Source: Candidatus Aerophobus profundus SCGC AAA252-L23 | Lineage (GTDB): Bacteria; Aerophobota; Aerophobia; Aerophobales; Aerophobaceae | Direction: 5' to 3' | NCBI GenBank assembly: GCA_000402295.1 | Contig: AQRW01000003.1 | Location: 1 to 8,374 of the forward strand | Length of the DNA stretch: 8,374 nucleotides | Shown here: positions 1 through 5,735 of the stretch, one piece after another | Layout of the letters: each line of letters begins with the position of its first letter | How positions within the stretch are numbered: position 1 is the first letter of the stretch | Position numbers and translations under genes: made by a program | Notes under the pieces: model-generated | The model's database searches: none | Told to the model about the DNA's origin: nothing | What the model saw: the letters and a program-made list of their open reading frames with translations, nothing else

Positions 1-332
1 AGGTCCATGAAAATCAACTTGATGCTGTTACTGGTTTAAGTGGGAGTGGACCTGCTTATGTATATTCTTTTATTCTCGGACTCATTCAGGGTGGTGTGGA
101 GGTAGGATTGTCCCAGAAACTCGCTACCAAATTGGCTATTCAGACTACCCTGGGAGCAACCTTGATGGCCAAGAAAACTAATGACTCCCTGGAGAATCTT
201 CGTTCGGCAGTAGTATCTCCGGGAGGGACAACTGCTGAAGGACTAAAGATTTTGCAGCAAGCCGGACTGGAGCAAACTCTGGCTCTGGCGGTAAAGCAAG
301 CTACCCAACGAGCTAAAGAGCTAAGCAAGTAA
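1..332 (+). CDS. proC: Pyrroline-5-carboxylate reductase, C-terminal part (5' end outside window)
   Basis: The reading frame is open from base 3 to the stop at 330-332 and gives 109 residues without a start, so the gene is cut by the window edge. It encodes the C-terminal dimerisation/catalytic domain of P5C reductase, which uses NAD(P)H to reduce 1-pyrroline-5-carboxylate to proline in the cytoplasm. The family signature is clear: DAVTGLSGSGPAYV near the start of the visible part, then a helical region and the conserved stretch around SPGGTTAEGL (roughly 40 residues before the end). The N-terminal Rossmann domain lies outside the window. The gene is followed 18 bp later by divIVA on the same strand, an arrangement common in bacteria, so the two are probably cotranscribed. 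The C-terminus looks intact. Confidence 0.95.
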   Translation, partial: VHENQLDAVTGLSGSGPAYVYSFILGLIQGGVEVGLSQKLATKLAIQTTLGATLMAKKTNDSLENLRSAVVSPGGTTAEGLKILQQAGLEQTLALAVKQATQRAKELSK

Positions 333-350
333 TATAAAGGAACTTAAATA

Positions 351-902
351 ATGGAAATAACTCCAGAGATAATTCGAGGAAAAGAGTTTTCCGCATCCTT
401 TCATGGATATAATCGTCGGGAGATAGACAAGTTCTTGGAATATTTGGCCGGAGCCTATGAAAAACTCTGGGAAGAAAATAGGAAGCTTTCCCAGGAAGTT
501 AAAGATCTCCAGGAAAAACTCAACAAATACCATTCCAGAAAAGAGGAGTTAGAGGGGGCTCTAATCACTGTTCAGCGAAGTGCCCGACTCATTGACGAGA
601 GCAGTCGGGAAAGAGCTAAACTGATAATTGAGGAAGCCGAAAGTAGAGCCAGAAAGATAAAAGAAAAGGAAGAAGAAAAATTAGAAAAACTAAGAGAAGA
701 ACTCTTTAAGTTAAACCAGCAGAAAAAATTGTTTCTGACAAAGATAAAATTACTCCTTCAAGCTCACGCTGAACTACTGAATTTCTATGAGGAAGATATC
801 ATCCCGACAGAGCTTCTTTTGAACAAGAAAAAAACCGGAGCAAAAAAAAATCCTCCTCCCTCATCCGAGATAGAGGAGGAGGAAATCGTCTTTGATGAAT
901 AA
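351..902 (+). CDS. divIVA: DivIVA-domain cell division/polarity protein
   Basis: A 183-aa protein with the N-terminal DivIVA membrane-targeting domain. Residues 1-35 show the family pattern TP-x(2)-I-x(3)-F-x(3)-F-x-GY-x(3)-E(I/V)-x(2)-FL. Residues about 35-150 are a nearly continuous coiled coil rich in Glu and Lys. Family members bind curved membrane at poles and septa and scaffold partners. Phe17 of the membrane-binding tip is kept, but the Arg next to it in Bacillus DivIVA is His18 here. The tail (about 158-183) is low complexity: Lys-rich, then PPP-SS, then acidic EIEEEE. The ATG follows AAAGGA, 18 bp after proC. The tail codons coincide with a hairpin that is an intrinsic terminator for the opposite strand. 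Assignment to the family is firm; the exact cellular role is inferred. Confidence 0.9.
   Translation: MEITPEIIRGKEFSASFHGYNRREIDKFLEYLAGAYEKLWEENRKLSQEVKDLQEKLNKYHSRKEELEGALITVQRSARLIDESSRERAKLIIEEAESRARKIKEKEEEKLEKLREELFKLNQQKKLFLTKIKLLLQAHAELLNFYEEDIIPTELLLNKKKTGAKKNPPPSSEIEEEEIVFDE
842..883 (-). terminator. Strong intrinsic terminator of the convergent operon, embedded in divIVA
   Basis: Read on the - strand, TCCTCCTCCTC (883-873) pairs with GAGGGAGGAGGA (862-851): 11 base pairs with one bulged G and a 10-nt loop. Nine T residues (850-842) follow directly. This is a textbook rho-independent terminator for the leftward unit ending at 905-1042. It lies wholly within divIVA codons 164-178 on the other strand. 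Read rightward, the hairpin has its A tract on the 5' side and no T tract after it, so it should act only on - strand transcription. Confidence 0.75.
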
Positions 903-904
903 TC

Positions 905-1045
905 TTAACTTATTCCTATTAAGGAAGGAGCGGTGAAATGATCGAGTGAGGCAAATACAAGCTCAGCTCCAAAATCCTCCCTCAAATATTTTTTGCATAG
1001 ATTATACCTAATATTAGTCTTAAATTTTATGACGACGTGACTCAC
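905..1045 (-). CDS. Possible 46-aa hypothetical protein, coupled to the UroD-family gene
   Basis: This is a GTG-initiated frame of 46 codons. Its start overlaps the upstream gene's TGA in the 4-nt arrangement GTGA, typical of translational coupling. It has no ribosome binding site of its own. The product begins VSHVVIKFKTNIRYN and ends SLDHFTAPSLIGIS, with no signal peptide, membrane helix or motif that I recognise. Its stop lies 21 bp before the strong - strand terminator, the usual distance for the last gene of an operon, whereas the UroD-family stop alone would leave about 160 bp. Against it: it is short, a chance open frame of this size is not rare, and it could be the decayed 3' end of a longer gene. 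Confidence 0.35.
   Translation of the reverse strand: MSHVVIKFKTNIRYNLCKKYLREDFGAELVFASLDHFTAPSLIGIS
944..994 (+). terminator. Possible weak terminator of the proC-divIVA transcript
   Basis: GAGTGAGG (944-951) can pair with CCTCCCTC (976-983), leaving one mismatch. The 24-nt loop contains a smaller self-complementary stretch, and T6 (989-994) follows five bases later. The stem is imperfect and the loop is large, so this is only the best available candidate downstream of divIVA. Confidence 0.25.
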
Positions 1046-2133
1046 AAACCAATGGGATATTTTCCGTAACCAAGTCCTTCTTCTAACATAGCCAGATAGT
1101 TCTCCACCTTAACATAGTTGGTTATGCTGTTGCCACTTCCCAGGCAGTATCCTCCTCCGGGAGCACACTCTCTGATTATCCGGCGGACATACTTCCTAAA
1201 CTCATCCTCTTCTGCTCTGGTCAAAACGTCCACATCCACCCCACCCAGAATACAGATTTTTTCCCCGTATTTTTTCTTGGCCTCGCTAGCCGTAAGAAAA
1301 GTATCCTCGTAAGAGTGCTTGGCATCAATTCTCACGTCATTTATTAGATCATTCATAATGCTCTTTAGATTTCCGCAAGAATGAAGAATAACTGGTAGGT
1401 CTTTACTATGAATAGTATCGGCGATTTTCTTATGCCAGGGAAGAACATATTGGCGGAGGTGATCCGGAGAAATCAAGGTTCCAGTCTTATGTCCCATATC
1501 ATCGTTAATCCAGAGAGCTCCCACCTTCTCCATATCAATAAGATTCTGATAAATATGCCAGAGATGGTTTCCAATCTTGTCAACTACCGTCTCAATTAAC
1601 TCTGGATCATCCACCAGAGCATAGGCAAAATTCTCGTATCCCATCAGCCACATAGACCATTCCAGGACACCGGAACAGCGAGGCGTTATCTTCATTCCCG
1701 AAGGAAGCTTCCCGGCCGCATATTCAAAGGAAAAATAGTCAATTTTCCCGGGCTCCGGCCAGGGATAAGCCTCAAACTCCTCCCAGTTAGCAATCAAACT
1801 CACTGATTGATCCACCCATCCTCTTTCTGACCGAGAAAGACGTGCTGTATCTTTACCTTTTGTCCTTTTTCGAGGCATGGCCGGGTCTACCCGCAAAGGG
1901 ACATAATCATATCCATAGAGATAAAAAAAGCGGATTTGTTGATCAATGTAATGTTTTTCTTCTTCTCTATTTCCCGCTTCCGGCCTCAAAACCTTCTCCC
2001 CCAGAAGTACTTCCATTACTTCGCAGTCCACCACAAGTTCAATAAAAGGAACTCGGTCTGGTTCACCTTCTCTCAATAAAGCTTTTTCCAGTCTGGAAAA
2101 ATCGGGCTTCGGGTTACTAATTGGCCACTTCAA
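1042..2133 (-). CDS. Uroporphyrinogen decarboxylase-family protein (MtaA-like, probable methyltransferase)
   Basis: A TIM-barrel protein of the UroD/MtaA/CmuA superfamily (about 363 aa). It is probably not HemE: the N-terminal arginine-rich RxxGR substrate motif of true decarboxylases is absent, and the start reads PDRVPFIEL instead. Counting from the upstream GTG at 2139, His253 and Cys255 in LHSCGN together with Cys332 in GGYCLGSGN match the HxC...C zinc site of MtaA-type methylcobamide:thiol methyltransferases. Asp213-Asp214 lie in the conserved NDDMG stretch. No corrinoid protein, MtaB or activator gene is nearby, so the substrate is unknown. The start is chosen as TTG at 2133, 7 nt after GGAGG; the in-frame GTG at 2139 is only 1 nt from that site. 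It is the penultimate or last gene of a leftward unit, 27 bp after the DUF167 gene. Confidence 0.85.
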   Translation of the reverse strand: MKWPISNPKPDFSRLEKALLREGEPDRVPFIELVVDCEVMEVLLGEKVLRPEAGNREEEKHYIDQQIRFFYLYGYDYVPLRVDPAMPRKRTKGKDTARLSRSERGWVDQSVSLIANWEEFEAYPWPEPGKIDYFSFEYAAGKLPSGMKITPRCSGVLEWSMWLMGYENFAYALVDDPELIETVVDKIGNHLWHIYQNLIDMEKVGALWINDDMGHKTGTLISPDHLRQYVLPWHKKIADTIHSKDLPVILHSCGNLKSIMNDLINDVRIDAKHSYEDTFLTASEAKKKYGEKICILGGVDVDVLTRAEEDEFRKYVRRIIRECAPGGGYCLGSGNSITNYVKVENYLAMLEEGLGYGKYPIGL

Positions 2134-2140
2134 CGGCACT

Positions 2141-2148
2141 CCTCCTTT
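2141..2148 (-). promoter_or_regulatory. Ribosome binding site that decides the UroD-family start
   Basis: The - strand sequence AAAGGAGG is followed by A, then GTG (2139-2137). The GTG is therefore too close to be used well. The TTG at 2133-2131, two codons later in the same frame, has the ideal 7-nt spacing. Confidence 0.6.
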
Positions 2149-2160
2149 ATGTTCGTTAGC

Positions 2161-2451
2161 TCAGCCTATCTTCCTCAGTTGATTGATTAAATCCTTAGGC
2201 GGGCCCGTAATTTTTATCATTTTTTTTCTGGCTCTCTGACCCTTAGCGATCTCTATCTGACTTTTTTTTACCCTCAAATGTTTAGCTATAAGGGAAATCA
2301 AGGCCTGATTTGCCGCTCCTCGAACAGGCGGAGAACATACTTTTATTTTGAGCATATCTCCCTGAATCCCCACAATTTCCTCATGAGAAACCCCTGGTTG
2401 CAGTCTCACCCAAAATAAAATCCCTTTCTCTATTTCCTGAATTTTCAGCAT
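2161..2451 (-). CDS. DUF167 / YggU family protein
   Basis: A 96-aa protein of the DUF167 (YggU) family, small soluble alpha/beta proteins of unknown biochemical function. The family pattern is clear: VRLQPGVSHEEIVGI near residues 15-29, then LKIKVCSPPVRGAANQAL (the usual APPVxGxANxAL) and a KSQIEIAKGQRARKKMIKITG stretch matching the ELxxGxxSRxKxxxIxG end. ATG at 2451 is preferred because it gives the normal family length and begins 28 bp after the HAD stop. Upstream TTG codons would overlap the HAD gene and add residues unlike the family. No strong Shine-Dalgarno site is visible before the ATG, so translation may depend on the upstream gene. DUF167 genes often sit near yggT and proC; here one lies across a convergent junction. 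Confidence 0.88.
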   Translation of the reverse strand: MLKIQEIEKGILFWVRLQPGVSHEEIVGIQGDMLKIKVCSPPVRGAANQALISLIAKHLRVKKSQIEIAKGQRARKKMIKITGPPKDLINQLRKIG

Positions 2452-2479
2452 AATAAAAGTATTTAGAGGATTTATTGGA

Positions 2480-3139
2480 TTAAGACGAGTCTGCCGGAAT
2501 AGATACTCCCATCTTTTGGGCAAATTCTACCAGGTCCCCTACCCTCTTTTTGACTCCACAACGGGAATGATCTCGATCAAGATAATAGGCATCAATGCCG
2601 ACTTGGCGAGGTATCAAATAATCCATTTGGTAGTGATCACCAATATGAATGAGGTTATCTGGTTTAAGATTAAGAGCCGCACAAATGGAACGGTAAAATC
2701 TGACATTTTTAACTACTTGTAAAAAAGAGGCGGCTGAAAACATCTGATCAAAATATTTTTCCAGATTACATTTTCTTAATTTTACGGCGATGAATTCATC
2801 GCTCATTCCTGAACTGATTATCATCCGGAAATTCCACCTTAACCTTTTAAGGACTGACACTACTTCCGGATAAACTTCTACTTTATCGGCATACTTTTCT
2901 AACAACTCATTTTGGTCTAGATCAAGCTGAAAACGCTCCAACCAAAAATCCAGTCTGTACCAACGCACGTCCCCCTCGCCTATTCCACTATAAGCCTTGA
3001 TCACTCGATTCTTGGCTTCTTCAAAAGTTATTCCATATTTTCGAGCATAAAGAGAGGGAACCACTTTCAACCATATTAACTCATTAAAGTCAGGTTTAAC
3101 TATGGTACCATCAAGATCAAAAGAAATCACGGGCATCAT
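2480..3139 (-). CDS. HAD-superfamily hydrolase (phosphoglycolate phosphatase-like)
   Basis: A complete 219-aa HAD phosphatase with all four motifs: DLDGT (Asp8 nucleophile, Asp10 acid/base), ISSG (Ser109/Ser110), Lys144, and GDHYQMD (Asp168, Asp173) for Mg2+ binding. A helical C1-type cap lies between about residues 14 and 90. Such enzymes remove phosphate from small metabolites in the cytoplasm. The substrate cannot be read from the sequence; phosphoglycolate and nucleotide monophosphates are common in this subgroup. Two consecutive ATG codons begin the gene; the first is taken, 5 nt after an AGGTG-type site. It starts 52 bp after ltaA and ends 28 bp before the DUF167 gene, so it is probably cotranscribed with both. 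A weak TTGAAC/TATTAA pair in the gap could be an internal promoter. Confidence 0.88.
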   Translation of the reverse strand: MMPVISFDLDGTIVKPDFNELIWLKVVPSLYARKYGITFEEAKNRVIKAYSGIGEGDVRWYRLDFWLERFQLDLDQNELLEKYADKVEVYPEVVSVLKRLRWNFRMIISSGMSDEFIAVKLRKCNLEKYFDQMFSAASFLQVVKNVRFYRSICAALNLKPDNLIHIGDHYQMDYLIPRQVGIDAYYLDRDHSRCGVKKRVGDLVEFAQKMGVSIPADSS

Positions 3140-3191
3140 TATAACACCTATCCTTATTGGTAGTTTTAATAAATTTTCTCTTTTCCCGAGT

Positions 3192-4226
3192 TCAATTAGA
3201 GTTCAGCATCCTTTGGAAAATCGAAATAGCCTCTTCAATATCCTTATGACTAACCCCAAGATGAGTCACTGCTCGCATAAGAAGCTCCCCAACAGCTAAA
3301 ACCAAGACTTCTTTCTGTTTCAATTCCTTAACTAATCTTTGAGCTGTCCATCCCGGCTTTTTAACTTCAAAAAAAAGAATATTGGTTTCTACTCTTTGAG
3401 GTTCTATTGTAATTCCGACAATCCTGCTCAAGCCTTCGGCCAGTTCCCTGGCTTTTCGGTGATCTTCAGCCAGTCGCTCAACATGGTGATCGAGAGCATA
3501 AATACCGGCCGCAGCCAGAAACCCGATCTGCCTCATTCCTCCCCCATACATTTTCCGAAAACGGCGAACTTGCTCGATAAACTTCTTACTTCCGGCAACC
3601 ATTGATCCTACCGGTGCACCCAGACCCTTGGAAAGACAGAGAATAACTGAGTCTACGTATCGGGTATATTCTTTAGGATCTACCTTCAAAACCACCGTAG
3701 CGTTAAGAAGACGGGCACCATCCATATGTAGACGCAGGTGATGCTCTTTAGCTATCTTTGAGATTTCCGCTACCACATTTAAAGGATAAATGGTACCTCC
3801 ACCTCGGTTGTGAGTATTCTCAAGACAGATAAGACGAGTTACGGGAAAATGATAATCCCCGCTAACGCTAATAGTTCTCTCAATTTGTTCAGGATAAAGG
3901 ATTCCTCTTTCCCCTTCTAAAGGATGAAGTTGAACTCCAGCCAGGGCTGCTGCTGCTCCGCTTTCATCGTGAAAAATATGGGAGCTTTTTTCCACTATCA
4001 CCTCATCACCTGCTCTGGTATGGACCTTCAAAGACAACTCATTAGCCATGGTTCCTGAGGGAACAAAAATTGAAGCTTCCTTTCCCAGAAGATTAGCTAC
4101 CTTTTCTTCCAGACAATTAGCCATAGGGTCCTCACCGTAGACATCATCCCCGACTTCCGCTCTAAACATTGCCTCCCGCATCTCTGGAGTAGGTCTGGTA
4201 ACTGTATCACTGCGCAAATCGATCAT
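3192..4226 (-). CDS. ltaA: Low-specificity L-threonine aldolase
   Basis: A 344-aa fold-type I PLP enzyme that cleaves L-threonine or L-allo-threonine to glycine and acetaldehyde. The family opening MIDLRSDTVTRPTPEMREAM is intact, followed by GDDVYGEDP (26-34) and the phosphate-binding PSGTMAN (56-62). His86 probably stacks on the cofactor. HMDGAR (167-172) gives Asp169 and Arg172. Lys200 in SKGLGAPVGS is the Schiff-base lysine, and Arg318 in MRAVTHLGV matches the carboxylate-binding arginine. The length is normal and no active-site residue is missing. The ATG follows GGAGG with a 7-nt gap. A structured leader of about 80 nt and the terminator of the phosphatase gene lie upstream, so this is the likely first gene of the leftward unit ltaA-HAD-DUF167-UroD. 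Its product glycine could feed one-carbon metabolism, but that link to its neighbours is inference. Confidence 0.93.
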   Translation of the reverse strand: MIDLRSDTVTRPTPEMREAMFRAEVGDDVYGEDPMANCLEEKVANLLGKEASIFVPSGTMANELSLKVHTRAGDEVIVEKSSHIFHDESGAAAALAGVQLHPLEGERGILYPEQIERTISVSGDYHFPVTRLICLENTHNRGGGTIYPLNVVAEISKIAKEHHLRLHMDGARLLNATVVLKVDPKEYTRYVDSVILCLSKGLGAPVGSMVAGSKKFIEQVRRFRKMYGGGMRQIGFLAAAGIYALDHHVERLAEDHRKARELAEGLSRIVGITIEPQRVETNILFFEVKKPGWTAQRLVKELKQKEVLVLAVGELLMRAVTHLGVSHKDIEEAISIFQRMLNSN

Positions 4227-4297
4227 CTTTTTTCCTCCGGGGGATTTCCCTTCGCCAAAGCTTTTTTCAACTTATTTTCGTTCATCCCCCTGATGAA
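4227..4297 (-). promoter_or_regulatory. Structured leader of ltaA with two mutually exclusive hairpins
   Basis: On the - strand TTCATC (4297-4292) pairs with GATGAA (4286-4281) around a 5-nt loop. Alternatively GGGGGAT (4290-4284) pairs with ATCCCCC (4245-4239), a 7-bp GC-rich stem that closes a 38-nt loop and ends directly against the GGAGG (4238-4234) of ltaA. The two share bases 4284-4286, so only one can form at a time. I recognise no known riboswitch class. No convincing -35/-10 pair is visible between this leader and the terminator at 4310-4327. Confidence 0.35.
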
Positions 4298-4309
4298 AGT
4301 TAAGAAAAT

Positions 4310-4327
4310 GGGAGGCTAAAGCCTCCC
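4310..4327 (-). terminator. Terminator hairpin after the PPP phosphatase gene
   Basis: A perfect 7-bp GC-rich stem (GGGAGGC/GCCTCCC) with a 4-nt loop. Read leftward, ATTTTCTT follows it. It begins 22 bp after the phosphatase stop, the normal place for an intrinsic terminator. The palindrome could also be a copy of a dispersed intergenic repeat. Confidence 0.65.
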
Positions 4328-4349
4328 TCCCCTACGCACTTTTGTCACT

Positions 4350-5279
4350 TCAAAAAAGATGGGCCATCCTGGCTAACTGGTAAGCATCGGATACCTTATC
4401 CGCCAGGTTAATCTTAAGATAAGAAGCCTTAGAATTATAATAAGGGGGTCCTTTTCGAGAAAAGATGGTTAACACTTGACCCTGATGATTAACCCTCACT
4501 CCCTTACAGGGCTGGTGACTGCGAATGAGAACTTTCACCCCCAGACGCTTCAGTATTCTCTCACTTACATCCTTTCCAAAAAGTCGACCTGCTCCTCGAG
4601 GAGAAAAACGAACACCCTGTATTTCCTCGGGATCGCTCCAGAGAACTTTTTCCAGATCTCGCTTGAAGGGATGAGTTTCTCGGGCTCTGGCAATATCCTC
4701 AAGTGAGTCAATGTCTTCGGGGAGACCTCCGTGAAGCATAAGATATTTCCCCGGCAAAACTACACTATGAGATAGAGAGTCAAAAAGCTGGTAGACTTTC
4801 AGATAAACTTCTCGCCAATCATTACCAAACTTTGCTTTCATATAAAAGGGAAAGTCATGAGGGCTAACCCTCATATCGGAAGGGCCTTCATGATTTCCTC
4901 TGAGTAGAATAACCTTTTTGCTAAAAAGAGTCTTCAGCCTTAGAACCAGATAAAAAAGCTCAACTGATTCTTCACCGCGATCAACATAATCTCCCAGAAA
5001 AATAAGATAAGGAAGGCATTCCCGGGAAGTTTGTAAAAAACCATTTTCTCTTAAGATAATTTTGAGGCTCTCTAAATCCCCATGTAAATCACCAATTACT
5101 ATGGCCTCGCCCCTAAGAGGTAGGTAAACAAGCCTCTGATTAATTCTAAGCTCCCCTACCCTCTCCTTCTCCCTTGCCTTAACTAAGAGAGAAATCACAT
5201 CTTCGACAAGCTTTTTAAACTCAAGGAAATTGCAATTTCTGGCCTCTGTAATCAACTGACCTAGGTCGACCTGCGGCAT
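4350..5279 (-). CDS. PPP-family serine/threonine protein phosphatase
   Basis: A complete 309-aa phosphoprotein phosphatase of the eukaryote-like PPP family, which uses a two-metal centre to remove phosphate from Ser/Thr (or small substrates). All metal and phosphate ligand motifs are present in order: GDLHGD (63-68), GDYVDRG (96-102), RGNHE (127-131), LHGG (182-185), WSDP (214-217), RGAGRLFG (228-235, like the eukaryotic RGxxxxFG) and RSHQ (253-256, eukaryotic RAHQ). FSRKGPPYY (273-281) stands where eukaryotic enzymes have FSAPNYC. An N-terminal helical extension of about 55 residues precedes the catalytic core. No signal peptide or membrane segment is seen, so it should be cytoplasmic. The Shine-Dalgarno site before the ATG is weak. 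It lies 64 bp after the WxxGxW lipoprotein gene and may be cotranscribed with it. No protein kinase gene is visible here. Confidence 0.9.
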   Translation of the reverse strand: MPQVDLGQLITEARNCNFLEFKKLVEDVISLLVKAREKERVGELRINQRLVYLPLRGEAIVIGDLHGDLESLKIILRENGFLQTSRECLPYLIFLGDYVDRGEESVELFYLVLRLKTLFSKKVILLRGNHEGPSDMRVSPHDFPFYMKAKFGNDWREVYLKVYQLFDSLSHSVVLPGKYLMLHGGLPEDIDSLEDIARARETHPFKRDLEKVLWSDPEEIQGVRFSPRGAGRLFGKDVSERILKRLGVKVLIRSHQPCKGVRVNHQGQVLTIFSRKGPPYYNSKASYLKINLADKVSDAYQLARMAHLF

Positions 5280-5343
5280 TTTTCAATTCCAACAAAAGTA
5301 ATTTCCCTTCACCCAAAATTTCTCAAGAAAAAAATATCCAGTT

Positions 5344-5652
5344 TTATCTCCATTGTCCGGTAATCCAGACCCACCCACCTCGATATTTCTTCCATTGTCC
5401 GGAAACCCAGACTTTACCTGGTGATCTTTTGGCCCAGTGTCCGGAAACCCAGACATACTTACCGGGTCGTGGTTTCCAAACCCAGTGCCCCACAATCCAG
5501 ACATAGACGGGCCCGGGACAAACAGCAGGTTTTTCATAACGTGGAGGAGGAGGAGCCTTATACACAATGACTGTCTTAGAAGGAACACATCCGGAGACAA
5601 TCAACCCAGCCAAAGCAACCAAAACCAAGAGCAATATTAGTCTCTTTCTCAC
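5344..5652 (-). CDS. WxxGxW-repeat lipoprotein
   Basis: A 102-aa envelope protein. Residues 1-21 form a type II signal peptide (MRKR, hydrophobic core, lipobox VSG-C with Cys22 as lipidation site). Val23, not Asp, follows the Cys, which would not retain it in the inner membrane under the E. coli rule. After a Pro-rich linker (PPPP, 34-37) come four copies of a VWxxGxW motif at 51-57, 67-73, 81-87 and 95-101, spaced 16, 14 and 14 residues. This matches the WXXGXW/YXWGXW repeat proteins of bacterial envelopes, whose function is poorly known; the short beta-forming repeats suggest structure or binding rather than catalysis. The start is GTG, 9 nt after AAGGAG. A promoter lies just upstream. The gene precedes the PPP phosphatase on the same strand. 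Confidence 0.85.
   Translation of the reverse strand: MRKRLILLLVLVALAGLIVSGCVPSKTVIVYKAPPPPRYEKPAVCPGPVYVWIVGHWVWKPRPGKYVWVSGHWAKRSPGKVWVSGQWKKYRGGWVWITGQWR
5351..5502 (-). repeat. Four-copy 20-bp tandem motif coding for the WxxGxW repeats
   Basis: Near-identical + strand 20-mers start at 5351, 5393, 5435 and 5483 (steps of 42, 42 and 48 bp). Copies 2 and 3 share GTCCGGAAACCCAGAC exactly. Copy 1 differs by a few bases and copy 4 by more. The steps are multiples of three and equal the protein repeat spacing, so the array grew by in-frame duplication. The repetition also keeps a spurious overlapping frame open at 5283-5600. Confidence 0.8.
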
Positions 5653-5674
5653 TTTTTATCTCTCCTTGAGCTGT

Positions 5675-5703
5675 ATTTTACAATAAATTGACCGAAAAAA
5701 CAA
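5675..5703 (-). promoter_or_regulatory. Promoter candidate for the WxxGxW lipoprotein gene
   Basis: On the - strand a -35-like TTGTTT (5703-5698) and a -10-like TAAAAT (5680-5675) are separated by 17 bp, the sigma-70-type optimum. The -10 is preceded by TTG. The predicted start near 5668 gives a leader of only about 15 nt, just enough to include the AAGGAG site. Confidence 0.45.
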
Positions 5704-5735
5704 CCAAATATCACTTCCACCATATTCCTCATTAA

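Noticed and set aside
919..949. AAGGAAGGAG followed at good spacing by ATG-ATC-GAG-TGA on the + strand
   Set aside because: The frame closes after three codons. No SECIS-like hairpin or long continuation supports stop-codon readthrough, and the bases are better explained by the - strand ORF and a possible terminator stem.
1118..2045. Three + strand ORFs of 63-67 codons within the UroD-family gene
   Set aside because: They are antisense shadows of a clear homologue-supported gene, with no ribosome binding sites or recognisable products.
2452..2523. N-terminal extension of the DUF167 protein using the TTG at 2523
   Set aside because: It would overlap the HAD gene by 44 bp and add 24 residues absent from the family. 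The ATG at 2451 gives the normal length.
4310..4327. Palindrome GGGAGGC-TAAA-GCCTCCC as a mobile repeat
   Set aside because: Its position 22 bp after a stop codon and the following T-rich stretch fit a simple terminator. No second copy exists in this window, so a repeat claim cannot be made from it.
5283..5600. A 105-aa frame on the - strand with repeated SGFPD(N/T)G units
   Set aside because: It is an out-of-frame reading of the WxxGxW repeat array. The lipoprotein frame has a signal peptide, lipobox and ribosome binding site; this one has none.
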